From the NCBI RefSeq assembly GCF_038066595.1, contig NZ_JBBUTH010000007.1, positions 62,001 to 126,000 of the forward strand: a DNA stretch of 64,000 bases. The letters run 5' to 3'. Numbering within the stretch: the first letter of the stretch is position 1; every line of letters starts with the position of its first letter. Positions 51,533 through 59,356 of the stretch are shown piece after piece. Both the position numbers and the translations under genes were made by a program. The notes beneath the pieces were generated by a model. The model saw only the letters and a program-made list of their open reading frames with translations. It made no database searches and was not told the origin of the DNA. The DNA is from Pseudaquabacterium inlustre. GTDB taxonomy: Bacteria; Pseudomonadota; Gammaproteobacteria; Burkholderiales; Burkholderiaceae_C.

Positions 51533-52603
51533 ATGGACGATCCCGACCGCACCCGCCACCGCCCGAGCCTGTTCGTCAGCTACGCGCACGAGGACAAGCA
51601 GATCGTCGCCGGGCTGCGCAAGTTCTTCATCCCGCTGGAGCGGCGCTTCCGCTGCCAGCTGCTGTGGGACGACAGCCTGATCCGCGCCGGCGATGACTGG
51701 CTCGGCCAGATCGAGCAGGCCATCGACCAGGCCCGCTTCGCGGTGCTGCTGATGAGTGCCGACTTCCTGGCCTCCGAGTTCATCCACGACCGCGAGCTCC
51801 CGCGCCTGCTCGACCGCAGCCGCCGCGGCGAGCTGAAGGTGCTGCCGATGCTGGTGAGCCCGATCGACCTGTCGATCAGCGGGGTGGACCAGCTGCAGTT
51901 CGTCAACCCGCCCGAGCTGCCGCTGGGCGGCATGAGCGACTTCGAGCAACAGGCCTGGTACCTGAAGGTGGCGAAGTACGTGCGTGAGCTGATCGAACAG
52001 GGCCCGCAGGCCGCCGATGACGGCCCGGCAGCGGCAGCGCTGGCGGCCGCCGGCATGAGCCCGCCGGCCCTGCCGCCCACCACGCCGGACACCCCGGCCA
52101 CTGCCACCGGCGGCGACGGCGCCGGCGTGGGCGACGACGCCGACGCCCAGACCGACGATGGCGAACCGCCCGTGCCCCGCTGGACCGACACTGCCAGCTT
52201 CAGCGCCATCGTGCCGCCGCGTGTGGCCCTGGCCGAGATCGAGAACCAGTTGCTGCGCCTGAAGGCCTACACCCGCGAGGTCGGCTTCGCGGTGTTCGAG
52301 TGCGATGGCTACTACGTGCAGTTCGACTACCGGCCCACGCTGGACGACCGCGCGGTGCTGATGGAGGTGCAATCGAACGCCTACCTGCAGAACGGCCGGC
52401 GTCTCGGCGCCCTGCAGATGCGCCACCTGACGCGGCGCCTGCGCTTCAGGCAGGCCGACCCCTGCGAGAACCTGCTGCGCTACGCGCCCCTGAACAGCGA
52501 GCGCGACATGGAGGCCCTGGCGCGCCTGAGCTGGGAGGTGCTGACCGAGGTCTACCCCAGCCTCGACGACGCGCCGCTGGTCATCCACGCGCAGTGCTGC
52601 TGA
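51533..52603 (+). CDS. TIR domain protein with C-terminal TY-Chap-like domain
   Basis: 356 aa. TIR domain (about 10-165): PSLFVSYAHEDKQIVAGL, LLWDDSLIRAGDDW, and VLLMSADFLASEFIHDREL with putative catalytic glutamate E88, the NADase position of TIR enzymes. A disordered Ala/Pro/Asp linker (about 170-220) follows, then a C-terminal domain (about 228-355, LLRLKAYTREVGFAVFECDGYYVQFDYRP) resembling the YbjN/T3SS-chaperone-like folds coupled to TIRs. Good CAGGAG site. Divergent from the sigma operon. Defence or signalling role possible, but no other defence gene is adjacent. Confidence 0.85.
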   Translation: MDDPDRTRHRPSLFVSYAHEDKQIVAGLRKFFIPLERRFRCQLLWDDSLIRAGDDWLGQIEQAIDQARFAVLLMSADFLASEFIHDRELPRLLDRSRRGELKVLPMLVSPIDLSISGVDQLQFVNPPELPLGGMSDFEQQAWYLKVAKYVRELIEQGPQAADDGPAAAALAAAGMSPPALPPTTPDTPATATGGDGAGVGDDADAQTDDGEPPVPRWTDTASFSAIVPPRVALAEIENQLLRLKAYTREVGFAVFECDGYYVQFDYRPTLDDRAVLMEVQSNAYLQNGRRLGALQMRHLTRRLRFRQADPCENLLRYAPLNSERDMEALARLSWEVLTEVYPSLDDAPLVIHAQCC

Positions 52604-52609
52604 CCGGCC

Positions 52610-53551
52610 TCACAGCCCGGCCGTCGAAATATTGGCCAGCACCTGGTCGAGATCGATCAAGGCGCGGATCGGCTGGTTCGGCGCGCCCTGGATCGGGAAC
52701 AGCGTGATCATCAGAATGGCCGGCTTGGAGGGGCGTTCGATGACCATCACCTCCGCCACGTTGCGCAGCGAGAACCCGCCCAGGCCGGCCGCGCGGGCCA
52801 CCGAGACCTTGCGCGCCTCGACCAGCACCTCGGGATAGGCCAGGTCGTGCAGGAGTTCGCGCGTCTCGGCCAGCACCCTGGCACGCGACAGGCTGGGCAA
52901 TTGACCGCTGGCCGTGCGCTGACCCTGGGCACGGGCCTCGTCCACCGCCATCCGTCCGTCGTACACCGCCTCGCTGAACGCGGTGGCAATGGTGTCGTTG
53001 ACGGCCTGGTCGGCGGCGGCAAACAACTGGTCGATCAACTCGGGCGCCATCGCAGGTGGGTGCGACTCGCGGCCGCTTGCCACCAGCACCAGTTCCACCG
53101 CCCGGGGCGAGGTGGGCAGTGCGGCCTGCGCCAGCGATACATAGCTGCCATTGGGCGCACGCTTGAACACCGACGCCGGCGATGCCGCCAGCGAATAGCC
53201 CACACGCGCGTGCAGCAGCCGGGCCGTGGCGGGGCCGCCGGTCAGCAGGTAGCGGCCATCCTTGCCGCGCTGCAGCCCCAGCGACTTGGCCTCGCCGGCC
53301 AGGTTGCGCTCCAGGTCGGCCGCCAGACGCTCGGCCGCAACGCCCGACTTCATCGCCTGCCCGGCGCGTGCGCCCGTGCTGGCCGCGGCTTCACCGGTCT
53401 TTTCCAGCGACGCTGCTGCCGCGGCCACCCTTTCGGCCTTGGCGGCTTTCGCCGCGCCACTGGCGGCCATCCGGGTCAACAGGCCGCCCTGGGAAGGCGT
53501 GATGGCCGCCGACAGCGCCACTGCCAGCGCGATGAGGTGAAGCTTGCGCAT
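52610..53551 (-). CDS. Secreted protein of unknown function
   Basis: 313 aa from the ATG after GGAGG (MRKLHLIALAVALSAAITPSQG, a Sec signal peptide). Residues 25-100 are Ala/Lys/Glu-rich (KAAKAERVAAAAASLEKTGEAA), likely an extended helix; the remainder (RYLLTGGPATARLLHARVGYSLAASPASVF...VMVIERPSKPAILMITLFPI) shows no family I recognise. No cysteines in the mature part and no membrane anchor. Convergent with the TIR gene (6 bp apart) but unlikely to share its transcript. Confidence 0.7.
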   Translation of the reverse strand: MRKLHLIALAVALSAAITPSQGGLLTRMAASGAAKAAKAERVAAAAASLEKTGEAAASTGARAGQAMKSGVAAERLAADLERNLAGEAKSLGLQRGKDGRYLLTGGPATARLLHARVGYSLAASPASVFKRAPNGSYVSLAQAALPTSPRAVELVLVASGRESHPPAMAPELIDQLFAAADQAVNDTIATAFSEAVYDGRMAVDEARAQGQRTASGQLPSLSRARVLAETRELLHDLAYPEVLVEARKVSVARAAGLGGFSLRNVAEVMVIERPSKPAILMITLFPIQGAPNQPIRALIDLDQVLANISTAGL

Positions 53552-53728
53552 GCCCTGCCCTCCACGAGCCCTGCGTCGGCAGGACCCGACCGGACCCGAC
53601 CGGTGTCTCACGGTGCTTGCCGTGCCAAGAAGCCACATCAGCGAGCAAAGCGGCGAATGGCGATCCGCGACCGCGGCCGTCTCACTGTCGCACCTTGTAA
53701 CACCCGAAAGGCGCGGACACCAGACGAC

Positions 53729-53744
53729 AGGCGGCTTGTCGCCT
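53729..53744. terminator. Stem-loop after iclR
   Basis: AGGCG-GCTTGT-CGCCT in the 226-bp gap between the iclR stop and the secreted-protein leader. Possible terminator for iclR; no T-run, so weak. The rest of the gap shows only a short direct repeat (GACCCGACCG near 53586). Confidence 0.3.
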
Positions 53745-53777
53745 CGCTCCTTCTAGGGGGGACGATCTGCCTGAGCG

Positions 53778-54623
53778 TCAGCGTCGCGCGGCGCCCGCCG
53801 CCGGCCGGCTGGCCTGCGCCGCCAGCCGCGCGCTGATCTGCCGCAGCTGCTGCTGCATCTGCCGCACCACCTCGGCCAGGCGTGGCTCGGTCAGCCGGCT
53901 GGAGATGGCGGCCACGCTGATGGCACCGATCGGCCGCTCACCCGGCGCGGCGGCGAAAGCCACGCCCACGGCGGCGGTGCCGGGCGTCACCGCGCTGTCG
54001 AGGAAGGAGTGGCCGCGCTCGCGCGTGGCCTGCACCTCGGCGCGCAGAAAGCCCGCGTCGAAGCGGGCAAAGCGCGCATAGCGGTGCGCGTTGGCCTCGA
54101 TCAGCGCCTCGGCCTCGTCCTCGGGCATGGCAGCCAGCATGGCCAGACCGCCCGCGCCCACGCCCAGCGGGCGGCGGATGCCGATGTCCAGCGTCAGCGC
54201 CTTGATCGGGTAGTCGCCCAGCACACGGTGGGTGCAGATGGCCTCCAGGCCGCGCCGCTCGCTGAGGTAGACCGTGTCCTGCGTCTGCTCGGCCAGCGCA
54301 CTCATCGCGGCATCGCACAGGTCGGCCAGGCGGTAGCCGGGTTCGGCCAGTTGGCCCAGTTCGTACAGCAGCGGGCCCAGGAAGTACTTGCGCGTGAGCG
54401 CGTCGCGCACCACCAGGCCCTCCAGCTCCAGCCGCTGCAGCATGCGAAAGCACGTGGACGTGGGCAGGCCGCTGGTGCTGGCCACCTCGGCGATGCGCAT
54501 GCCGCGCCGCCCGCGCGAGGCCACCACGCGCAGCATGCCCACCACGCGCTCGATGCTCTGGGTGCCGGTGCGCGGCAGTTCGGGCTGCGCCGCTGCGGTG
54601 GCAGCCGGTTTCTCAGGTTTCAT
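53778..54623 (-). CDS. IclR family transcriptional regulator
   Basis: 281 aa from the ATG (MKPEKPAATAAAQPELP); a GTG at 54665 would add 14 residues. IclR HTH (about 25-85, GMRIAEVASTSGLPTSTCFRMLQRLELEGLVVRDALTRKYFLGPLLYELGQLA) and C-terminal GAF-like effector domain (LYELGQ..., ICTHRVLGDYPIKALTLDIGIRRPLGVGAGGLAMLAAMPEDEA). Divergent from the hydratase-lyase operon; paired CCAC-N3-GTGG palindromes flank the intergenic region. Confidence 0.92.
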   Translation of the reverse strand: MKPEKPAATAAAQPELPRTGTQSIERVVGMLRVVASRGRRGMRIAEVASTSGLPTSTCFRMLQRLELEGLVVRDALTRKYFLGPLLYELGQLAEPGYRLADLCDAAMSALAEQTQDTVYLSERRGLEAICTHRVLGDYPIKALTLDIGIRRPLGVGAGGLAMLAAMPEDEAEALIEANAHRYARFARFDAGFLRAEVQATRERGHSFLDSAVTPGTAAVGVAFAAAPGERPIGAISVAAISSRLTEPRLAEVVRQMQQQLRQISARLAAQASRPAAGAARR

Positions 54624-54634
54624 CCACGATGTGG
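54624..54634. promoter_or_regulatory. CCAC-GAT-GTGG palindrome abutting iclR
   Basis: Eleven-bp dyad directly adjoining the iclR start codon. Its exact reverse complement recurs 79 bp downstream next to the divergent operon. Likely IclR autoregulatory site. Confidence 0.55.
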
Positions 54635-54712
54635 CAATAGCCAGGGTTTCAACTGAACGATGCACGCCTGTAGCGCCGTGTAATTCCGGCTGAGCGTGGT
54701 GATTTCATTCAA

Positions 54713-54723
54713 CCACATCGTGG
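54713..54723. promoter_or_regulatory. CCAC-ATC-GTGG palindrome before hydratase operon
   Basis: Reverse complement of the iclR-proximal site, 18 bp before the LeuC-like start codon. The pair spans the whole divergent promoter region, and both are followed on the outer side by GCAA, which extends the match to CCACATCGTGGCAA-like units. Confidence 0.55.
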
Positions 54724-54741
54724 CAAACCCAGGAAGCGCGC

Positions 54742-56031
54742 ATGCCGCACACCATGACCGAGAAGATCCTCGCCCGCGCCGCCGGGCGGGCCAGCGTGAA
54801 GCCGGGCGACGAGATCCTGGCGCGGCCGGATTTCGTCATCGCCTACGACTTCCCCGGCTACACCGACGTGTTCTTCCGCGAGTCGCGCGAGGAGTTCGGC
54901 GTGCAGCGCGTGCCCAGCCCCGAGCGCTTCGTGCTGTTCATCGACCACATGGTGCCGGCCGCCGCGCCCAAGGAGGAAGAGCTGCACAAGCAGACCCGCG
55001 CCTGGGGCCGTGAACAGGGCGTGCCGGTGCATGAGCGCGAGGGCATTGGCCACCAGGTGTCGGCCGAGCGCGGCTATGCGGTGCCGGGCGCGTTTGCGGT
55101 GCACTTCGACGGCCATGTCAGCCAGCTGGGCGCCTTCGGCACCTACGCCTTCGGGGCGCGCAAGGGCATCATCGAGCCCTTCGTCAGCGAGACCATGGCA
55201 CTCACCGTGCCGCCCACCGTGAAGGTGGTGCTGACCGGCACGCTGCAGCCCGGTGTGATGGCGCGCGATGTGTTCCACCACATGGTGCGGGTGATGGGCC
55301 CGTCGAGTTGCGCCTTCAAGGTGGTGGAGCTCAGCGGCCCGGTGATTGACGCAATGAGCATCGAGGGCCGGCAGACGCTGTGCGGCCAGGCCATGTTCCT
55401 GGGCGCCACCACGATGCTGATCGCGCCCGATGCCAAGACGCTGGCCTACGTCAAGGGCCGCGCGAAGATCGCGCTCGACCCGGTCTACCCCGACCCCGAC
55501 GCCACCTACGAGCGCGCGCTGACCATCGACGTGTCGGCACTGGAACCCATCGTCGTCATCCCGCCCAGCCCGGCCAACACGCGTGACCTGAAGGACCACA
55601 CCGGCACCGAGGTGCACACCGGCTACCTGGGCAGCTGCGCCAGCGGCCGGCTGGAAGACTTGCGCATTGCCGCCCAGGTGTTGAAGGGCCGCAAGGTGGC
55701 GCCGGGCTTCCAGCTGCACGTGGTGCCCACCTCGCAGGCCATCATGGCGCAAGCCGCGCGCGAAGGCCTGATCGAGACGCTCGTGGAGGCCGGCGCCTTC
55801 CTCAGCTCGCCCAGCTGCGACTACTGCTTCGGCAAGATCGCGACGATGAGCGACGGCCAGCGCGCCGTGTCCACCGGCACGCTCAACACGCCGGGCCGCA
55901 TGGGCAGCGTGGATTCCGAGATCTACATCTGCAACGCCGCGGTGGTCGCCGCTTCAGCCATCGAAGGAAGGATCGCCGATCCGCGACCCTACCTCTCGAA
56001 CAGCGCGTCCCGTGAAGGAGCCGCCGCATGA
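54742..56031 (+). CDS. LeuC-like hydratase large subunit (aconitase family)
   Basis: 429 aa after AGGAAG. Aconitase-superfamily large subunit with [4Fe-4S] ligands C299 (LGSCASGRLEDLR), C359 and C362 (SPSCDYCFG); the 60- and 3-residue spacings equal those I recall for LeuC. LeuC proteins usually have SCTNGR; the ASGR here suggests a different substrate. With the small subunit and a lyase it matches the dmdA-dmdB-dml logic (dimethylmaleate hydratase/dimethylmalate lyase) rather than leucine biosynthesis, which would have leuB next to it. Confidence 0.85.
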   Translation: MPHTMTEKILARAAGRASVKPGDEILARPDFVIAYDFPGYTDVFFRESREEFGVQRVPSPERFVLFIDHMVPAAAPKEEELHKQTRAWGREQGVPVHEREGIGHQVSAERGYAVPGAFAVHFDGHVSQLGAFGTYAFGARKGIIEPFVSETMALTVPPTVKVVLTGTLQPGVMARDVFHHMVRVMGPSSCAFKVVELSGPVIDAMSIEGRQTLCGQAMFLGATTMLIAPDAKTLAYVKGRAKIALDPVYPDPDATYERALTIDVSALEPIVVIPPSPANTRDLKDHTGTEVHTGYLGSCASGRLEDLRIAAQVLKGRKVAPGFQLHVVPTSQAIMAQAAREGLIETLVEAGAFLSSPSCDYCFGKIATMSDGQRAVSTGTLNTPGRMGSVDSEIYICNAAVVAASAIEGRIADPRPYLSNSASREGAAA

Positions 56032-56567
56032 GCCTCAAGAACCTCGAAGGCAAGGTCGCCTGGGTGTTCGAACAGGACGACTACGACATCGACCTGATCA
56101 TCGGCGTACGCAACATCAAGATCACCGACCTGAACGAGCTGGTCAAGGTGGCGATGAGCGACTACACGCCCGGCTTTGCCGCCACCGTGAGCAAGGGCGA
56201 CCTGCTGGTGGGCGGCCGCAACTTCGGCTACTGCCACCCGCACTACCCGGCCATGCGGGCGATGCGTGCGCTGGGCATTGCCGGCGTGGTGGCCGAGTCG
56301 TTCTCGCCCGGCTTCTTCCGCGGCGAGATCAGCATGGGCTTTCCGCTGGTCACCTGCCCAGGCGTCCTGGGCCTGGCAAAGCGCGGCGATTCGCTGCGCG
56401 TGGACTGGGCGGCCGGCCAGGTGCAGCACCTCGCCTCGGGCCAAAGCCTGCCGCTGCAGCCGCTGGCCGCCGCCGAGCGCGGCATGCTGGAGGCCGGCGG
56501 CCTCAATCCCTACTTGAAGCGGCGGCTGGCAGCGCAGGCCGCTGGCACACCCCAGGAGTCCGTATGA
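56028..56567 (+). CDS. LeuD-like hydratase small subunit
   Basis: 179 aa, coupled to the large subunit by ATGA. LeuD swivel domain: VAWVFEQDDYDIDLIIG, then GGRNFGYCHPHYPAM (62-76) at the place of the usual GxNFGCGSSREHA. The serine-rich substrate loop is thus replaced by YCHPHYP. Completes a heterodimeric dehydratase/hydratase for a substituted dicarboxylate. Confidence 0.83.
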   Translation: MSLKNLEGKVAWVFEQDDYDIDLIIGVRNIKITDLNELVKVAMSDYTPGFAATVSKGDLLVGGRNFGYCHPHYPAMRAMRALGIAGVVAESFSPGFFRGEISMGFPLVTCPGVLGLAKRGDSLRVDWAAGQVQHLASGQSLPLQPLAAAERGMLEAGGLNPYLKRRLAAQAAGTPQESV

Positions 56568-57436
56568 GCACCCCTCGCCAGAAACTTCGCCAGCGCATGA
56601 CGGCTGGCCGCACCACCTGGTTCGCCGGCGCGCAGGATGCGCTCTCGGCCCTGCTGGTCGATCAGAGCGACTTCGACGGCGTGTTCACCACCGGCTTCGG
56701 CATCTCGGCCTCGCTGCTGGGCCAGCCCGACATGGAGATCTACACGCTGACCGAGAACCTGGGCGTGGTGAACCGCATCGCCAACGTGGTGGCCAAGCCG
56801 ATCTTTGCCGATGCCGACACCGGCTACGGCAATGTGCTGAACGTGGGCCGCACGGTGCGCGAGTTCGAGAAGGCCGGCGTGGCCGCGCTGTCGATCGAGG
56901 ACCAGATCAGCCCCAAGCGCTGCCCGGCGGCCGCCGCCACCTCGCTGGTGGTGCCGATGGCCGATGCCGTGGCGCGCATCCGCGCCGCGGTGGACGCCCG
57001 CCGCGATGCCGACCTGGTGATCGTGGCGCGCAGCGACGCGAACGACCCCGCCGAGGCCATCGAACGCTGCGCGCGCTATGCCGAGGCCGGGGCCGACGTG
57101 ATCCAGCCGATCTCGCGCACCTTCAGCCGATTCGAGCAGCTGGTGCAGCTGCGCGAGGCCTGCGGCCGGCCGTTGTCATTGCAGCTGATGGCCGGCACCT
57201 GGATGTCGGCGCTCAGCCGTACCCAGGTGGAACAGGTGGCCACCTTCGCCACCTACCCGATCGCCGCGCTGATGAGCACGGTGCACGCACTGCGCGCCAA
57301 CCTGGCCGCGCTGGCCGCGCGCCGCAGCGGCGATGCCGGCGAGCTGCCCTGCGGCCAGGTGAGCATGGCCGAGTTCAAGAGCTTCATTGGCTGGCAGGCG
57401 CTGGAAGAACAGCAGGCGCGGCTGGAAGGCCACTGA
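56564..57436 (+). CDS. Isocitrate lyase/PEP mutase family lyase (Dml-like)
   Basis: 290 aa, ATGA-coupled. DADTGYGN (83-90) and IEDQISPKRCPAAAATSL with C120 of KRC; the GH that normally follows (KRCGH) is PA here, in contrast to the paralog at 26405-27271. Expected to cleave the hydrated product of the LeuCD-like enzyme, for example 2,3-dimethylmalate to propionate and pyruvate, though the specificity is inferred from context only. Confidence 0.87.
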   Translation: MSTPRQKLRQRMTAGRTTWFAGAQDALSALLVDQSDFDGVFTTGFGISASLLGQPDMEIYTLTENLGVVNRIANVVAKPIFADADTGYGNVLNVGRTVREFEKAGVAALSIEDQISPKRCPAAAATSLVVPMADAVARIRAAVDARRDADLVIVARSDANDPAEAIERCARYAEAGADVIQPISRTFSRFEQLVQLREACGRPLSLQLMAGTWMSALSRTQVEQVATFATYPIAALMSTVHALRANLAALAARRSGDAGELPCGQVSMAEFKSFIGWQALEEQQARLEGH

Positions 57437-57504
57437 GCCCGGCACGCCAGGCATCACGGACCACTCAAACATCCCGAACACCCCAACATTCCAACGGAGC
57501 GCAC

Positions 57505-58497
57505 ATGTCCCTCACCCGCAAGCAGTTCCTCGGCCACCTGGGCCTGGCCGCCACGCTGGCCGCCGCCGCCTTCACCGCCGCGGCGCAGAGCTTTCCCACC
57601 AAGCCTATCAAGATCATCGTGCCCTACCCGGCCGGCGGCGCCACCGATGTGGCCGCGCGCATGATCCAGCCCGGCCTGCAGGAGCAGCTGGGCCAGCCGG
57701 TGACGGTGGAGAACCGCCCCGGCGCCGGCGGCAACATCGCGATGAACGCCGTGGCGCAAAGCCCGGCCGATGGCCACACGCTGGTGATGACGCTGACCGG
57801 CATGATGTCCATCAACCCGGTGATCTTCAAGTCGCCCGGCTTCACCGCGGCCGACTTCGTGCCGGTGGCCCAGGTGTCCACCGCGCCGCTGATCCTGGTG
57901 GTGCCGGCCAACTCGCCGTACAAGACCGTGCCCGAGCTGCTGGCCGCCGGCAAGAAGGCGGGCAAGGCCGGCATGGCCTACGGCTCGGCCGGTGCCGGTG
58001 GCCTGTCGCACCTGGCCTCCGAGCTGATCAACGGCCATGCCGACGGCAACTTCACCCACGTGCCCTACAAGGGTGGTGCGCCGCTCACCCAGGCGCTGAT
58101 GGCCGGCGAGGTGGCCTGGGGCCTGCTGGGCACGGCCGACGCGCGTGGCATCGTGCAATCGGGCAAGCTGCGCGCCATCGGCCAGCTGCGCAACGGCCGC
58201 TCGCAGCTGTGGCCCGAACTGCCCACGCTGCCCGAGCAGGGCCTGACCGACGGCGTCGACTTCGACGTGTGGTTCGGCGTGGCCGCCCCGGCCAAGACAC
58301 CCAAGCCGGTGGTGCAACTGCTCAGCCAGAAGATCGCCGCCATCGTGGCCGCGCCCGCCTTCGGCCAGAAGCTCAAGGAACTGGGCGGCATTGCGCCCAC
58401 CAGCAACAACACCCCCGAAGCCTTTGCCGACATCGTCGCCAAGGAACTGGCCGTGCTGCCCAAGACGGCCAAGGGCATTGGCTTGCAGCTGGATTGA
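57505..58497 (+). CDS. Bug family substrate-binding protein
   Basis: 330 aa after a GGAG site. Sec signal MSLTRKQFLGHLGLAATLAAAAFTAAAQ; mature SFPTKPIKIIVPYPAGGATDVAARMIQPGLQEQLGQPVTVENRPGAGGNIAMNAVAQSPADGHTLV is textbook Bug. Fourth gene of the hydratase-lyase operon (68 bp gap), so it likely captures that pathway's dicarboxylate. Confidence 0.94.
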   Translation: MSLTRKQFLGHLGLAATLAAAAFTAAAQSFPTKPIKIIVPYPAGGATDVAARMIQPGLQEQLGQPVTVENRPGAGGNIAMNAVAQSPADGHTLVMTLTGMMSINPVIFKSPGFTAADFVPVAQVSTAPLILVVPANSPYKTVPELLAAGKKAGKAGMAYGSAGAGGLSHLASELINGHADGNFTHVPYKGGAPLTQALMAGEVAWGLLGTADARGIVQSGKLRAIGQLRNGRSQLWPELPTLPEQGLTDGVDFDVWFGVAAPAKTPKPVVQLLSQKIAAIVAAPAFGQKLKELGGIAPTSNNTPEAFADIVAKELAVLPKTAKGIGLQLD

Positions 58498-58547
58498 GTG
58501 CACTTCGCGTGGCGCGGCAGGCACCTGGCCGCGCGCCCGCGGATTCC

Positions 58548-59006
58548 TCAGCGCGATTTGCGTCGCGCTGCCCGCTTCGGAGGCACTTGGGGCTCCCATG
58601 GGTTCAGCAGCGCAACGCCTGTGGGCTGGAAATCCGTGACATTGCGTGTGACCACCGTCATGCGGTGAGCCAGTGCCGTGGCAGCGATGAGTGCGTCGCG
58701 GTCCGACCGCGGATCGGGCACATGAAGCGCTGCACAGCGCCGTGCCACATCGGCGTCCACCGGCAGCACCCGACCCGCAAAGGCCGGCAGCACATGCGCA
58801 TCAAGCCACACCCTGAGCAAGGCGCCCTGCGCAACATCCCGGCGCTGCATGAGCAATGCGCCCATCTCGAGTTCCAGCACCGTGATGGCAGAGATGTACA
58901 TGGCATCCGCCGGAACAGCCGAGGCCCAAGCCGCGACATGGCGATCGGCCTTCCCAGCCTTCACCTTGCGGAGTTCGGACACCACGTTGGTGTCGAGCAG
59001 ATACAT
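58548..59006 (-). CDS. vapC: PIN-domain toxin VapC
   Basis: 152 aa. PIN nuclease acidic residues D5 (YLLDTNVVSEL), E45 (VLELEMGA), D102 and D104 (RSDRDALIAA) are all present, and the N-terminus is the standard YLLDTNV. Mg-dependent RNase that arrests translation. The Arg/Lys-rich tail (PPKRAARRKSR) may bind RNA. 14 bp after its antitoxin gene. Confidence 0.92.
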   Translation of the reverse strand: MYLLDTNVVSELRKVKAGKADRHVAAWASAVPADAMYISAITVLELEMGALLMQRRDVAQGALLRVWLDAHVLPAFAGRVLPVDADVARRCAALHVPDPRSDRDALIAATALAHRMTVVTRNVTDFQPTGVALLNPWEPQVPPKRAARRKSR

Positions 59007-59020
59007 CGGCGGGGCTGCGG

Positions 59021-59275
59021 TCAGCTCAGATCCGCAGGCCGTGCCAGGTGGCCTACGCGGGGCGGATCGAAGTCGATGTCTTCGACGCCAGGCATGGCCA
59101 GCAAGTCGGCCATGCTCGCGGTCTGCTGGGTAAGCCGCTCGTAGTCCTCGATCGTGAGCAGCACATGGGCAGGCCGGCCACGATCGGTGATGATCACAGG
59201 CCCCTTGCTGGCGGCGCGCTTGGCGCCACTGGCGTCTTGATTGAATTCCCGGCTGGAGAGGGTGGTAACGGTCAT
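59021..59275 (-). CDS. Phd/YefM family antitoxin
   Basis: 84 aa. Phd fold: VTTLSSREFNQDASGAKRAASKGPVIITDRGRPAHVLLTIEDYERL, followed by a disordered toxin-binding tail. Represses its own promoter with VapC; the 18-bp dyad at 59304-59321 is the probable operator. Confidence 0.92.
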   Translation of the reverse strand: MTVTTLSSREFNQDASGAKRAASKGPVIITDRGRPAHVLLTIEDYERLTQQTASMADLLAMPGVEDIDFDPPRVGHLARPADLS

Positions 59276-59303
59276 GCGCTGCCTTTCAGCAAGGGCTGCG
59301 TTA

Positions 59304-59321
59304 TGTAGACACGTTACTACA
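59304..59321. promoter_or_regulatory. Phd-VapC operator palindrome
   Basis: TGTAGnnACGTnnCTACA, 14 of 18 positions symmetric, 29 bp upstream of the antitoxin ATG. Typical size and position for Phd/YefM autorepression. Confidence 0.6.
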
Positions 59322-59356
59322 AAGCAGCGCTCGGCTCAAGCCACGCCAGGAAGGGT

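Noticed and set aside
54742..56567. Leucine biosynthesis leuCD
   Set aside because: No leuA/leuB adjacent, altered SCTNGR and GSSRE loops, and coupling to a lyase and a binding protein under IclR control.
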